NCBI GenBank assembly: GCA_027854065.1
Contig: JAQGEF010000013.1
Location: 62,001-126,000, forward strand
From: Polluticaenibacter yanchengensis
GTDB taxonomy: Bacteria; Bacteroidota; Bacteroidia; Chitinophagales; Chitinophagaceae
Reading direction: 5' to 3'
Length of the DNA: 64,000 bases
Shown in pieces: positions 35,207-45,336 of the stretch. Made by a program: the position numbers and the translations under genes. The notes under the pieces were generated by a model that saw nothing but the letters and a program-made list of their open reading frames with translations, had not been told where the DNA came from and ran no database searches. The first letter of the stretch is position 1. Every line of letters begins with the position of its first letter.

Positions 35207-35376
35207 GTGATGTAGATTGTTTCATCTTTACATCTATATAATTAATATTGCTTAGATGGTTGTATAGCATGGAAAAAATCAATACAATGTAACAACTGGG
35301 TAGGCAGGGAAATCAAAAATGGTGCTCCTCGTCAAATTCGGACTTGTCCCAAAGAAAAATTTTTAACGTTCAAATC

Positions 35377-35430
35377 TTGATTTTTTTAATAAAATATACT
35401 TTATCTTTGAATAGTTGCATAAACAACTAT
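35377..35430 (+). promoter_or_regulatory. marR promoter with overlapping palindromic operator
   Basis: TTG (35377-35379), 22-bp spacer, TATCTTTG (35402-35409). The palindrome ATAGTTG-N6-CAACTAT (35411-35430) follows, covering the expected transcription start, 6 bp before the ATG. Placement and TTG...CAA half-sites fit MarR self-repression. Confidence 0.7.
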
Positions 35431-35435
35431 TATCT

Positions 35436-35885
35436 ATGACCAACACTACATTTAGAAGAGGAGAACTGTATTTTGTAATAAATGGTGTGGCTAGTGTAGC
35501 ATTGGCAAGACATTTACAAAAGTTGTTCAGGGAACATCAGCTGGATATCACTGTAGAACAATGGAGCGTATTGGTACATTTATGGAAAGAAGACGGGGTG
35601 AGTCAGCAGGCGCTGTGTAATAAAACATTCAGAGATAAACCCAGCATCACCAGGTTGATTGATAATCTTGAAAAAATAGGACTGGTAGAACGGCATCCCA
35701 AAGAAAACGATAAAAGAGTCAACTGCATTTTCCTGACAGAAAAAGCCAAATCGCTAAAGCCGGTATCCACACAATTGGCAAACCAGACGCTCATAGAAGG
35801 CTTGGATGGTGTAGCCGATGAAGATATTGAAACAGTAAGAAGAGTATTGGAAAAAGTCTATAATAACTTGAATAACTTATCATAA
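35436..35885 (+). CDS. MarR family transcriptional regulator
   Basis: 149 residues from ATG 35436; the TTG at 35415 lies inside the operator and is rejected. Winged-helix core at about 40-105: VEQWSVLVHLWKEDGVSQQALCNKTFRDKPSITRLIDNLEKIGLVERHPKENDKRVNCIFLTEKA, beginning VEQWSVLVHLW and containing the DKR wing motif. Probably autorepressed through the palindrome at 35411-35430 and, by position, controls the acyl-CoA dehydrogenase 50 bp downstream. In relatives a MarR gene of this kind heads a fatty-acid beta-oxidation operon; here only the dehydrogenase follows. Confidence 0.92.
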   Translation: MTNTTFRRGELYFVINGVASVALARHLQKLFREHQLDITVEQWSVLVHLWKEDGVSQQALCNKTFRDKPSITRLIDNLEKIGLVERHPKENDKRVNCIFLTEKAKSLKPVSTQLANQTLIEGLDGVADEDIETVRRVLEKVYNNLNNLS

Positions 35886-35935
35886 TAAATGGGTTGCTTG
35901 CTAAACGATACCCGTAACTAAAAAACATATTTGCC

Positions 35936-37717
35936 ATGGAAACAACAATTAAAAACCTCAATGGTGCCGAATGGTTGGTGAAAGAATCTTTACCGGAATC
36001 CGTATTTACACCAGAACAATATACCGAAGAACAACGCATGATTATGGACATGTGCCAGCAATTTCTGGATACAGAAGTAATGCCGGTTATTGACAGGATT
36101 GATAAATTAGAGCCGGGATTAATGCCCGGATTAATGGAAAAAGCCGGTGAACAAGGCCTTTTGTCAGTAACCGTGCCCGAAGAGTATAACGGTTTAGGCA
36201 AAAACTTTGTTGATGGCATGATTGTGGCAGAAGGATTAGGAGGCGGTTACAGCTTTAGCGTAGCAATGGCAGCACATACAGGCATAGGTACATTGCCTAT
36301 TTTATATTTTGGTACAGACGACCAAAAAGCGAAATATGTATCAAAACTGGCAACCGGTGAATGGAAAGGCTCTTACGGACTTACTGAACCAAACAGCGGC
36401 AGCGATGCATTGAGTGCCAAAACAACAGCGGTATTAAGTGAAGATGGCAAATACTACATTCTCAACGGGCAAAAATGCTGGATAACCAATGGAGGTTTTG
36501 CAGATGTATTTACAGTATTCGCCAAAGTAGATGGTAAAGATTTTACAGGGTTTATAGTAGAACGAGGCTATGAAGGATTTACAATAGGTGCGGAAGAACA
36601 TAAAATGGGTATTAAAGGCTCCTCCACTGTACAATTATATTTTCAGGACTGTAAAGTGCCGGTAGAAAACGTATTAGGAGAAATTGGCCGCGGGCATGTC
36701 ATCGCATTCAATATTCTCAATATCGGTCGCTTAAAATTAGCAGCAGCAGCCCTTGGCGGTTCTAAACGTGTAACAGATATTGCACTCACTTATGCCAAAA
36801 CACGCGAGCAATTCAAAACCCCGATTGCCAATTTCGGTGCCATGAAGTACAAACTCGCACAAATGGCTATCCGAAACTGGGCAACCGAAACCGCCACCTA
36901 CCGGGTAAGTAAGCTCATAGAAGACAGGGAACATGAATTACTATCTGCCGGTAAGCCATTTAACGATGCCGCTTTAGCCGCTGCAGAAGAATATGCCATA
37001 GAATGCGCTATTCTCAAAGTACACGGCAGCGAAACACTCGATTATGTAGTCGACGAGGGCGTGCAGATACACGGCGGCAATGGATTCAGCGATGAATACA
37101 TGGTGACCCGTGCATACAGGGATAGCCGGATCAACCGCATTTTCGAAGGTACCAATGAGATCAACCGTTTATTAACTGTGGACATGGTTCTCAAACGCGC
37201 CATGAAAGGCAGGTTAAATATTATGGGCGCTGCCATGGGCGTACAAAAAGAATTGATGAGTATTCCCGAATTTGGCAATGATGACGAATCACCGTTCGCA
37301 GCAGAACGAAAAGCTATTGCTAATTTTAAGAAGGCAATTTTAATGGTAGCCGGTGCTGCGGTACAAAAATTGATGATGAAAATTGAAAGCGAACAGGAAA
37401 TACTGATGAACATCGCAGATATGAGCATGGAAACCTTTATAGCAGAAAGTTGCCTGCTTCGATTAATGAAAAATACACAAGCAGGTAACATTGATACCAA
37501 GTACCAGGAATTGATGACAAAAGTGATCATCAACGATGCCGCAGATGCTATTAATAAAGCAGGAAAAGATGCCATCAATGGTTTTGCAGATGGCGACGAA
37601 CAACGCATGATGTTGCTCGGATTAAAAAGATTTACTAAAGTAAACCCTTATAATACAAAAGAAGCTCGTAGAGCAATTGCCGACAAAATGATAGAAGCAG
37701 ATAAATACTGCTTTTAG
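35936..37717 (+). CDS. acyl-CoA dehydrogenase family protein
   Basis: 593 residues, the long form common in Bacteroidota (about 390-residue ACAD core plus a ~190-residue helical extension). FAD-dependent alpha,beta-oxidation of acyl-CoA. Seen: YGLTEPNSGSDALS near 145, CWITNGGFADVF near 180, QIHGGNGFSDEYMVTRAYRD near 380, and RIFEGTNEINR near 400, containing the catalytic-position Glu. Probably co-transcribed with marR. The usual partners (thiolase, hydroxyacyl-CoA dehydrogenase) are not in this window, so the operon is short or split. Confidence 0.95.
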   Translation: METTIKNLNGAEWLVKESLPESVFTPEQYTEEQRMIMDMCQQFLDTEVMPVIDRIDKLEPGLMPGLMEKAGEQGLLSVTVPEEYNGLGKNFVDGMIVAEGLGGGYSFSVAMAAHTGIGTLPILYFGTDDQKAKYVSKLATGEWKGSYGLTEPNSGSDALSAKTTAVLSEDGKYYILNGQKCWITNGGFADVFTVFAKVDGKDFTGFIVERGYEGFTIGAEEHKMGIKGSSTVQLYFQDCKVPVENVLGEIGRGHVIAFNILNIGRLKLAAAALGGSKRVTDIALTYAKTREQFKTPIANFGAMKYKLAQMAIRNWATETATYRVSKLIEDREHELLSAGKPFNDAALAAAEEYAIECAILKVHGSETLDYVVDEGVQIHGGNGFSDEYMVTRAYRDSRINRIFEGTNEINRLLTVDMVLKRAMKGRLNIMGAAMGVQKELMSIPEFGNDDESPFAAERKAIANFKKAILMVAGAAVQKLMMKIESEQEILMNIADMSMETFIAESCLLRLMKNTQAGNIDTKYQELMTKVIINDAADAINKAGKDAINGFADGDEQRMMLLGLKRFTKVNPYNTKEARRAIADKMIEADKYCF

Positions 37718-37743
37718 TGCCCGGTAATTAATACTGAAAAAAC

Positions 37744-37780
37744 AAAGCGGCTTAGAATCTATTTACTAAGTCGCTTTTTT
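37744..37780 (+). terminator. terminator of the acyl-CoA dehydrogenase gene
   Basis: AAAGCGGCTTAG and CTAAGTCGCTTT form a 12-bp stem with one G-T pair, followed by a T-tract. Immediately after it lies the palindrome TATACC-N4-GGTATA (37781-37796). Confidence 0.88.
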
Positions 37781-37806
37781 TATACCGGTTGGTATATTTC
37801 TTATTT

Positions 37807-37987
37807 GGGCGTGTCCCCTTGCCATCTTTTTTGTAGCCCTGTTTCTATACCAATTGATATCGGTATTATTCAGGCAAGGGGCCGGGCTATCCGTAAGTAC
37901 TCCGCGGCGGCAATGCCCGCTTCCAGGCTTCGCTTTCACTAACCGCTTATGCCGCCTTGCGGGGTACTTTACTACTATCCCTCACGC
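37807..37987. repeat. intergenic GC-rich repeat (GGGCGTG ... CACGC type)
   Basis: Begins TTTGGGCGTGTCCCCTTGCC, contains GGCAAGGGGCCGGGCTATCCG and CCGCGGCGGCAATGCC, and ends TACTACTATCCCTCACGC. The ends are inverted (GCGTG/CACGC), and inner segments pair (CCCCTTGCC/GGCAAGGGG). From memory this resembles a repeat widespread between convergent genes in Bacteroidota; only one copy is in this window. The gap 37718-38003 contains no gene. Confidence 0.65.
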
Positions 37988-38003
37988 AAAAACATCACAG
38001 TAA

Positions 38004-41000
38004 TTATTTAAGATTTAAACGCTTATCCTTTTCAATACGCAGTTGCGCGGCATTTAAAATATTGATAGATTTTACTTCAGCACTTATATCCATTGTTACC
38101 TGGTGTTCTATAAATACATTACTCGTAGCTACAGGAACTGTTTTTGTATTCCAGGTATTAATATCACTCCATAAACCATTTTTCACAGAACGGATTTCTC
38201 CCGGAATGGTCGCTTTCACCGTTTGCCAGCTACCATTAACAGGAGGTGTATAGCCACCGGACGCATCAATTTTTATCTGATACATGCCATCAACATAATC
38301 ATTAGGTGCTTTAAAATCCAATACAACATTGAAACTGTCACCAGCTGCCACATTACCGATATTAATGGTTTTGGCAGAAGTTAAGATAAAGCCGTTAGTA
38401 GGCGTAGATATGTTCACAACCACATTATTGGCGGCCTTGGAACTGTAGTTTTTAAATGAATAGATCGTTTTGCCTACACCGTTCGGTTGGTAGTTAAAAT
38501 TCTGACGGATATCTTTCAACGCAATAAATGATTCGGCAGGCAACTGGTTATTATTAACAATTGCACTGACAATCTCATATCCCGATAACATTTTTGGCAG
38601 GTAGTATAGCATAGAATCTATATAGCCTGTCAGATCAGATTTAACAGTACCGGTTTTAGCCGAATCCAGTATATAGCTATGCAATTGCACATACATAGCA
38701 ATAGAGTGCGCCCTAAACCTATCATGATTATAATTAAAGTCGGAAGCAATATAATTATTCAGCAAATGAACATTGGCCGAGTTATTATTTGCCACGCTCA
38801 TTATAATATTATACTGATCATTTAGCCTGGACTTTAAAACAGAATCCTGGTAGAAAACATCTTTCACCGCTTTAAAATAATTGGTCCTGTTAAATCCGGC
38901 AGTTGTTGCCTGTTTTAAAGCCTGTAACTTTTGTGTAAATACATCACTTTGCAACTGGATATTGTCCAGGTATAATGGTTGAAATATGACATTGTCATTC
39001 GGCAATACATTCACCAAATTGTCAAACCGGCTGTTTGGTCGTATTTCTTTAGATAGATCAGTCACCTTACTTAGGTAAACCATGCCACCCGTAATACTTC
39101 CCAGGTATGATACCACATTAAAAGCAGACATCGCTTTAGACAATGATTGGAAAAGCGGCACAAACTCCGCCAGTACCACTGTACTCGCTGCTAATTTAGA
39201 AGCAACATCAAAAGCAGTATTAGCCTGGCTGGTAATATCTGAAATAGTTTTCATTGCCAGCATATATTGTTCCGCATCATCAACCAGTAATTGTCCCCTG
39301 TAGTTCACGGATTGGGGATTATCTGCCAAGGGTGGCAATGGCCGGTAGTTGATAGTATAAGCATTATTGTACAATAAATCTGTATCCAGGTTATCGCAGG
39401 CAATGGCCAGTTCTTTAATAACATCTTTATGGACCACTCCCGCAAAATACTCATCATAATATTGCTCCGTTAAAAAGTTTGTCAATGCCGAAGTAAGATA
39501 TTTTGCAAACATCTTAATGAGATCATCCTTTGTAAGGTTCGCGATAGGCATCTCATTTTTAGTATCTTTTTCAGAAACCAATATCTGGCTGACCACCTGG
39601 TTAAACAATCCGAACAACGTACGTTTTAACAGTGCTGTACCCGCATCATTGGTGGCAGATACCGGGGCTAATGCAGATTTCTGAAGCTTTTCCATTAAGT
39701 AGCCGATCGCTTTACTCCTCGCTTCAGATAAAGCCGTTTTAAAAAACTCCGCTAATTGGTTTTCTTCGGTAATTTTCTTTGGAATCGCTTCTTCTATCGC
39801 TTCTCCCGCCTTTTTAAACAGGCTGATCAGTTCATAAATCTGTACAACCAGTTCCGCGGCATTTTCAGACGTCGCTTTAGATAGGTCAAGTGTTTTATTG
39901 CCCATTTCATATATCGAAGCAATCGTATTGTGGAATACCGCCAGGTTTTCTGCCCGCTTATTGATGTCCGTCGTCAATGTAGTGCTATACGCACTATATG
40001 CCTTATACAAGCCTGTTGTGTCTAAGCCGTCCAATGAATTGGTCGGTAATGTTACAATGCCCTCCATGTAAGCGCCAAGCGGCAGGTCTATTTTTAGATC
40101 CAGCTTTTTTAAATGCTGGCCCATAAACTTAATATCAGCAATTAAACTATCAGGCATTAATAGATCTTCAACCAAATGGTTTGATTTAATATTCGGAATT
40201 TCATACTTGTAATTGATACCTGTGCGGCTGGAGTTATAAGTAATTCTTAGTTTATAGGTTTCATCCGGTAAACCTTCCGTCATTTTATAATAGCCTTCAG
40301 CATTCGTAGTCTGTGTTTCTTTTACTGAATTATCAGCTGCTAACAATTCAACCTTAACCCCCTCAATCGGCCGCTTAATTAAATTAGGGACCAGTAACGA
40401 ATTTATTTTACCTGTATAAACATTAAGAATTTTACCGGCAATTGATTTTTCCTGGACAATCCTACTCACCCCTTCAGAATGGGTCAGCCAGATTTCTCCT
40501 TTAAATTTATCATAGGCGATGCTTGTCACATTATTAGAACGTAAACCATTGGCAATAGTATAAAGTTTATAATTTTTACAATCGTTCAGGTCCTCTGCAC
40601 CGTTAAAAACCAAAAGACCATTGGTCGTGCCAATCCAGATTTCATCCCCGATATTAGTAATGGCATTAAAATTGACAGCCGCTCCGGAAGGAAACGGAGA
40701 GTTTGTATTATCAATCAAATGCCATTGCTCTTTTCCATCAACCAGGTTTGGCTCTAAAACAGCAAACCCGAAACCGGTATTTAATCCCACATACATCCTG
40801 CCGCTATATGCCTGTTTTATGGCTCTTACTAATAGAGAACTGCTAAACGGAATAGGAGAGTTGGATTTATCTATAAACCCAACCAACGTGTTATTAAGTG
40901 TATTGTACCTGGCTATATAAGAATCCTTACATACCCCCGATACGCATGAGCTTTGTACCCCAAACCAGGCTTCATTGTCTTTATTACCCACAGCGCTCAC

Positions 41001-42707
41001 TTTGTTATCCGAAGTAGTCTGGAGAACAGCAGCGATTTTAGCAAATTTAGGGTCAGCATCCAAAGTGCCCAGTATAAATGCGCCCCCTTCCTTAGTCGTC
41101 GTTCCCCCGGTTAAGGATTGGCCTAAGCCAGCTAGGATAGAACCGTTAGGCGTTGCTGCAATAGAGTTGACATACCTGCTGCTTAATGTGCCATTCGGGT
41201 CATCTGTAGAACCATACCGGGTAATGGTATTGATATCAGTAATATGCATAACACCGCCTGTAATAGCCTGTACACCGGTATGCCCTAAATTGGATACCCA
41301 TACCGTAGAATCCAGTAATGTAGGCCCGAGTACAAAGTTCCTGTAAGTAGTTGAAGGCTGTATCGTGGATTTTGTCCAGGTACCGCCGGCACAACCTTTT
41401 ACTGTAGATTTAAAAAGGTATAAACCACCTAAGTCCGCACCGGCCCATACCTGTCCTTTCTTATCAACAATAACACTCCTGAAAGCATTCGTTGTAAAAA
41501 TATTATTGGTCGTTGTCCGGTCATAATGACACAAAGTAAGTTGTTCATCAGTGGTGAAATTACCTGCTTTTAATTCAACAGAAATGGTGTATTCACAACC
41601 TTTATCTGTAATCGTCACTGTATGCGTCCCCAGAGGTGCTTTTGCAGGTGTGCCGGTACTATAGGTTTTTGTAATTCCCGTCTTGTTAAATAATTTGGTC
41701 AGGTCGTAAGCGGTACCACAAACATCAATCGCAGTATCGGTTATCGTTATCTCTCGTTTAATTTCGTTTACTTTTACAATCGCTGTGTCTGCACAACCAA
41801 AACTGTTTTTAGCAATGAGCGTATAAGTTCCCTGCACTGCGTTGGCCGGTGTATTGGGTATCCAGGATGTGGTTAAACCAGTAGTGTTGAATAAAGTAGA
41901 AATATTGGTCGTTTTACCATTACAAACTTCAGCCGTCTTATCCGTGCCCAGGTTAGGTTTTGCTCTTGAATTAACAGCTATATTTATTTTTGTTTCGGAA
42001 ATAGCAGCACAACCATCCAATGGATCTTTTATAGTAGCGGTATAGTTGCCTGTTCCCGCATTGGTAATGTTGTTAGTATTCCAGCTAATGCTATAAAATG
42101 TAAAAGAATGCGCCGCGTTTAAATTGATGGTTTCTCCCGCACATAGATAAGCAGTCGTATCTTTTAAGTTGATAGGTTTATAACACACCGTAACCAACCC
42201 GGTATCTGTGCAACCATCGCTATTTGTTACTACTAATTGGTAAATACCTCTGCCCACGGCTTCCGGGGTAGCCGTACTCCAGCTTTTGCTATATGTACCT
42301 GTCGTAAATAGTCCTGATATATTGGTGGTGGATTTTTCGTTAATGGCAACGAATTTATCCGGGCCTATATCAGGCTTTGCCAACTGAGAGAGGTTGACTC
42401 TTACTATGGCAGAATCTTTACAATTGAAGCCATTTGTTGCTACTACTTTGGTTTTACTGGCATAATAACGGATGGTTGGAATCCCATTATTATAAATCGT
42501 ATCTTTTGGTTCTAGTACTTCAATTGTAATAGTAGCATCGGTTACAAATAAATCATTAAAATTTATCTGGAAGCCGCTTTCACAGGAGATTACCATTTTA
42601 TCACCTCCCAGAAACCGGGTGCAATTTTGGGCATTAATTATGTTAGGGCTACACACAAAAAGCAAAATCGCTGCTATGCAATAGCATTTTATTAATAGTC
42701 TTTTCAT
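38004..42707 (-). CDS. giant modular exported protein (Ig-like repeats, propeller, helical domain, G8-like tail)
   Basis: 1567 residues. Signal peptide 1-26 (ending INAQ). About 30-400: four or so Ig/SprB-like repeats with Cys pairs (DGCTDTGLVTV, FGCADTAIVKV). About 400-790: WD/two-component-type propeller blades (VWAGADLGGLYLF, IWIGTTNGLLVFNG, IWLTHSEGVSRI). About 800-870: carboxypeptidase-regulatory-like beta-sandwich (PIEGVKVELLAADN ... NAEGYYKM). About 900-1400: a long helical region with no known match. C-terminus: NGLWSDINTWNTKTVP ... VTMDISAEVKSINIL, like G8/beta-helix repeats. No PNP-type T9SS tail is seen. Probably a surface adhesin or sensor; function unknown. Its 3' end faces the acyl-CoA dehydrogenase. 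Confidence 0.8.
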   Translation of the reverse strand: MKRLLIKCYCIAAILLFVCSPNIINAQNCTRFLGGDKMVISCESGFQINFNDLFVTDATITIEVLEPKDTIYNNGIPTIRYYASKTKVVATNGFNCKDSAIVRVNLSQLAKPDIGPDKFVAINEKSTTNISGLFTTGTYSKSWSTATPEAVGRGIYQLVVTNSDGCTDTGLVTVCYKPINLKDTTAYLCAGETINLNAAHSFTFYSISWNTNNITNAGTGNYTATIKDPLDGCAAISETKINIAVNSRAKPNLGTDKTAEVCNGKTTNISTLFNTTGLTTSWIPNTPANAVQGTYTLIAKNSFGCADTAIVKVNEIKREITITDTAIDVCGTAYDLTKLFNKTGITKTYSTGTPAKAPLGTHTVTITDKGCEYTISVELKAGNFTTDEQLTLCHYDRTTTNNIFTTNAFRSVIVDKKGQVWAGADLGGLYLFKSTVKGCAGGTWTKSTIQPSTTYRNFVLGPTLLDSTVWVSNLGHTGVQAITGGVMHITDINTITRYGSTDDPNGTLSSRYVNSIAATPNGSILAGLGQSLTGGTTTKEGGAFILGTLDADPKFAKIAAVLQTTSDNKVSAVGNKDNEAWFGVQSSCVSGVCKDSYIARYNTLNNTLVGFIDKSNSPIPFSSSLLVRAIKQAYSGRMYVGLNTGFGFAVLEPNLVDGKEQWHLIDNTNSPFPSGAAVNFNAITNIGDEIWIGTTNGLLVFNGAEDLNDCKNYKLYTIANGLRSNNVTSIAYDKFKGEIWLTHSEGVSRIVQEKSIAGKILNVYTGKINSLLVPNLIKRPIEGVKVELLAADNSVKETQTTNAEGYYKMTEGLPDETYKLRITYNSSRTGINYKYEIPNIKSNHLVEDLLMPDSLIADIKFMGQHLKKLDLKIDLPLGAYMEGIVTLPTNSLDGLDTTGLYKAYSAYSTTLTTDINKRAENLAVFHNTIASIYEMGNKTLDLSKATSENAAELVVQIYELISLFKKAGEAIEEAIPKKITEENQLAEFFKTALSEARSKAIGYLMEKLQKSALAPVSATNDAGTALLKRTLFGLFNQVVSQILVSEKDTKNEMPIANLTKDDLIKMFAKYLTSALTNFLTEQYYDEYFAGVVHKDVIKELAIACDNLDTDLLYNNAYTINYRPLPPLADNPQSVNYRGQLLVDDAEQYMLAMKTISDITSQANTAFDVASKLAASTVVLAEFVPLFQSLSKAMSAFNVVSYLGSITGGMVYLSKVTDLSKEIRPNSRFDNLVNVLPNDNVIFQPLYLDNIQLQSDVFTQKLQALKQATTAGFNRTNYFKAVKDVFYQDSVLKSRLNDQYNIIMSVANNNSANVHLLNNYIASDFNYNHDRFRAHSIAMYVQLHSYILDSAKTGTVKSDLTGYIDSMLYYLPKMLSGYEIVSAIVNNNQLPAESFIALKDIRQNFNYQPNGVGKTIYSFKNYSSKAANNVVVNISTPTNGFILTSAKTINIGNVAAGDSFNVVLDFKAPNDYVDGMYQIKIDASGGYTPPVNGSWQTVKATIPGEIRSVKNGLWSDINTWNTKTVPVATSNVFIEHQVTMDISAEVKSINILNAAQLRIEKDKRLNLK

Positions 42708-42881
42708 AAGATAAAATCTGGAACTTATATAATGAACAACTAATTTAATTTTAATTCACCGTTTTGTCAATGCCTTTTTATCAGAATCACTACAATTAGG
42801 TATATTATTGCAGTAAAATTTTGGCGCTATAAAAGTGTTCAATTTTATTTTTTATTTGCTTAATAATCTATTCTATTGGCT

Positions 42882-45170
42882 ATGAAAAAGTTATTACCGT
42901 TTGTATTGATCCTGATATTCAAAACCTCTATTGCTCAAAATTCTGACCTTTTAAAATATGTGAACCCGCTGATTGGTACAGAGAAGATGGGGCATACTTA
43001 CCCGGGAGCTACTGCACCCTTTGGTGCGGTCCAGTTAAGTCCGGATACGGATACGATTCCTTATGAACTAAATGGCAGATATAATCCTGATGTGTATAAA
43101 TACTGTGCTGGCTATCGCTACGAGGATAAAACGATTGTGGGCTTCAGTCATACCCATTTTAGCGGTACTGGTCATTCAGATCTTGGTGATTTCCTGGTAA
43201 TGCCGACAGTAGGGGCATTGAAAATGAACCCGGGTATTGCTTCAAACACGGCTACAGGATTCCGTTCTGCATTTTCTCATAATAATGAAACTGCGGAAGC
43301 GGGCTATTACAAAGTAAAACTTGATGATTATAATATCATAGCGGAATTAACTGCTACTACAAGAGTCGGCATACATCAATACAGTTTTCCAAAATCTAAT
43401 GATGCCCATATTATTCTGGATCTTATGTCCGGAATTTATAATTACGATGATAAGAATACCTGGATCTATGTAAGAGTAGAAAGTCCGACCCGCATTACTG
43501 GTTACAGGCAAACGAATGGTTGGGCAAGAACGCGTACGGTGTATTTTGCGATGGAGTTTTCTAAACCATTTAAATCTTATGGACAAAAGAATTTTGAGGA
43601 CAAACAGGTTTATAAAGGTTTCTGGCGAAAATTCAATCAAAATGAAAACTTCCCGGAAATAGCAGGGAAAAAGTTACGGATGCATTTTGATTTTGATACG
43701 GAAGAGCATGAAAAGATCTTGGTGAAAGTGGCGCTTTCGCCGGTGAGCCAAACCAATGCATTGCTGAATTTACAAACAGAAGCGCCGGGTTGGGATTTTG
43801 GAAAAATGAAAGAACAGGTACAGGAACTATGGCATAAAGAGTTAAGTAAAATTGTTATACAGGCATCTGAAGAGGAGAAGGTCAATTTTTATACTGCCAT
43901 GTATCATACATTCATTAATCCTACTGTATATATGGATGTAAATGGTGAGTACAAAGGCCTTGATCAGAATATTCATAAAGCTACCGGATTTACCAATTAT
44001 ACTACATTTTCAATCTGGGATACTTACAGAGCATTACACCCGTTTTTTAATATTATACAACCTCAACGGAACAATGATATGATTCATTCTATGATGGCGC
44101 ATTATCGCCAGTTCTCGATGAGATCATTGCCTGTCTGGTCGCATTATGCCAATGAGAACTGGTGTATGAGTGGTTATCATAGTGTATCGGTTGTTGCAGA
44201 TGCAATTATTAAAGGGGTTTATACGGGTGATGCTGAAGAGGCGTTAAATGCCTGTATTGAAACGTCTAATAAAAGAAAATATGAGGGGATTGGGGATTAT
44301 ATTGATAAAGGTTATATACCTGCCGAGAAAAGCGGTACATCTGTTTCCAATACGCTGGAGTATGCATATGATGACTGGGCTATTGCACAGTTGGCCAGGA
44401 AATTGGGAAAGCAGGATATATATGAGACTTATATGAAGAGAGCGGGGCATTGGAAGCAGGTTTTAGATAAGAGTATCGGCTTTATGCGGCCCAGGTTAAC
44501 TGACGGGAGTTTTAAGAAAGATTTTGATCTGTTAAGTACGCACGGGCAGGGTTTCATCGAAGGTAATTCATGGAATTACAGTTTTTTTGTACCGCATCAA
44601 CCTGTTGAGCTGATGCAGGAGATGGGCGGGCAAAAAAAGTTTGGCGCTAAGCTGGATACTCTTTTTAATATGCATTTACCCGATGAATTCTTCGCACATA
44701 CGGAGGATATTACCCGTGAAGGGATTATTGGGGGATATGTACACGGCAATGAACCTGCTCATCATGTACCGTACCTGTACAACACGGCGGGCCAACCATG
44801 GAAAACACAGGCCCAGGTGCGAAAAATCCTGGAAATGCAGTACCAGCCTAAACCTGATGGTTTAGGTGGCAATGATGATTGCGGCCAAATGAGCGCCTGG
44901 TATATATTCAGTAGTTTAGGGTTTTACCCTCTGTCTCCGGGAAGTAATATTTATTCCATCGGAAGTCCGTCTGTAAATAATGCAGTGTTGCATTTACCCA
45001 ACAATAAAACATTCGGGATAGAAGTTAAGAACCAGGGGAAGGGTAATGTTTATATACAAAAAATGACCTTAGATGGAAAGCTATATACCGAATATTCTAT
45101 TACACACGAAGCAATCATGAATGGCGGTAAGTTGATATTCTATATGGGCAGTAAGCCTTATAAGAAGTAA
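42882..45170 (+). CDS. GH92 family alpha-mannosidase, exported
   Basis: 762 residues from ATG 42882; an in-frame TTG two codons earlier is less likely. Signal peptide 1-19 (KTSIAQ). GH92 enzymes are Ca2+-dependent exo-alpha-mannosidases acting on N-glycans and yeast mannan. Hallmarks: NPLIGTEKMGHTYPGATAPFG near 30, GFSHTHFSGTGHSDLGDF near 90, HVPYLYN near 630, and GGNDDCGQMSAWYIFSSLGFYPLSPG near 665, which holds the acidic catalytic residues. No lipobox is visible, so periplasmic. It converges on the SusD/SusC pair, suggesting a mannoside-utilisation locus. Ends at the TATACC-N4-GGTATA hairpin at 45201. Confidence 0.95.
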   Translation: MKKLLPFVLILIFKTSIAQNSDLLKYVNPLIGTEKMGHTYPGATAPFGAVQLSPDTDTIPYELNGRYNPDVYKYCAGYRYEDKTIVGFSHTHFSGTGHSDLGDFLVMPTVGALKMNPGIASNTATGFRSAFSHNNETAEAGYYKVKLDDYNIIAELTATTRVGIHQYSFPKSNDAHIILDLMSGIYNYDDKNTWIYVRVESPTRITGYRQTNGWARTRTVYFAMEFSKPFKSYGQKNFEDKQVYKGFWRKFNQNENFPEIAGKKLRMHFDFDTEEHEKILVKVALSPVSQTNALLNLQTEAPGWDFGKMKEQVQELWHKELSKIVIQASEEEKVNFYTAMYHTFINPTVYMDVNGEYKGLDQNIHKATGFTNYTTFSIWDTYRALHPFFNIIQPQRNNDMIHSMMAHYRQFSMRSLPVWSHYANENWCMSGYHSVSVVADAIIKGVYTGDAEEALNACIETSNKRKYEGIGDYIDKGYIPAEKSGTSVSNTLEYAYDDWAIAQLARKLGKQDIYETYMKRAGHWKQVLDKSIGFMRPRLTDGSFKKDFDLLSTHGQGFIEGNSWNYSFFVPHQPVELMQEMGGQKKFGAKLDTLFNMHLPDEFFAHTEDITREGIIGGYVHGNEPAHHVPYLYNTAGQPWKTQAQVRKILEMQYQPKPDGLGGNDDCGQMSAWYIFSSLGFYPLSPGSNIYSIGSPSVNNAVLHLPNNKTFGIEVKNQGKGNVYIQKMTLDGKLYTEYSITHEAIMNGGKLIFYMGSKPYKK

Positions 45171-45200
45171 TGTTTTATTGGGGATGATTGTAATGTTAAA

Positions 45201-45220
45201 TATACCATTTGGTATATTTT
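45201..45220 (+). terminator. TATACC palindrome acting as GH92 terminator
   Basis: TATACC-ATTT-GGTATA followed by TTTT. A near copy (TATACC-GTTT-GGTATA) lies 205 bp downstream at 45406-45421 inside repeat e, and another at 37781-37796. It may be a terminator or a TetR-type operator. Confidence 0.5.
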
Positions 45221-45336
45221 TATTTCTGTTACAGGATTTTTAACGGTATTTCCTGGTTTGAAATTCTGAAGTCATCATCAAAGGCTTGTTATTTAAATAG
45301 CCCTTTTTATGGATGTTTAATAGAAGGACAAATGCT

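Noticed and set aside
37042..37608. 188-residue minus-strand frame
   Set aside because: Antisense shadow of the acyl-CoA dehydrogenase gene.
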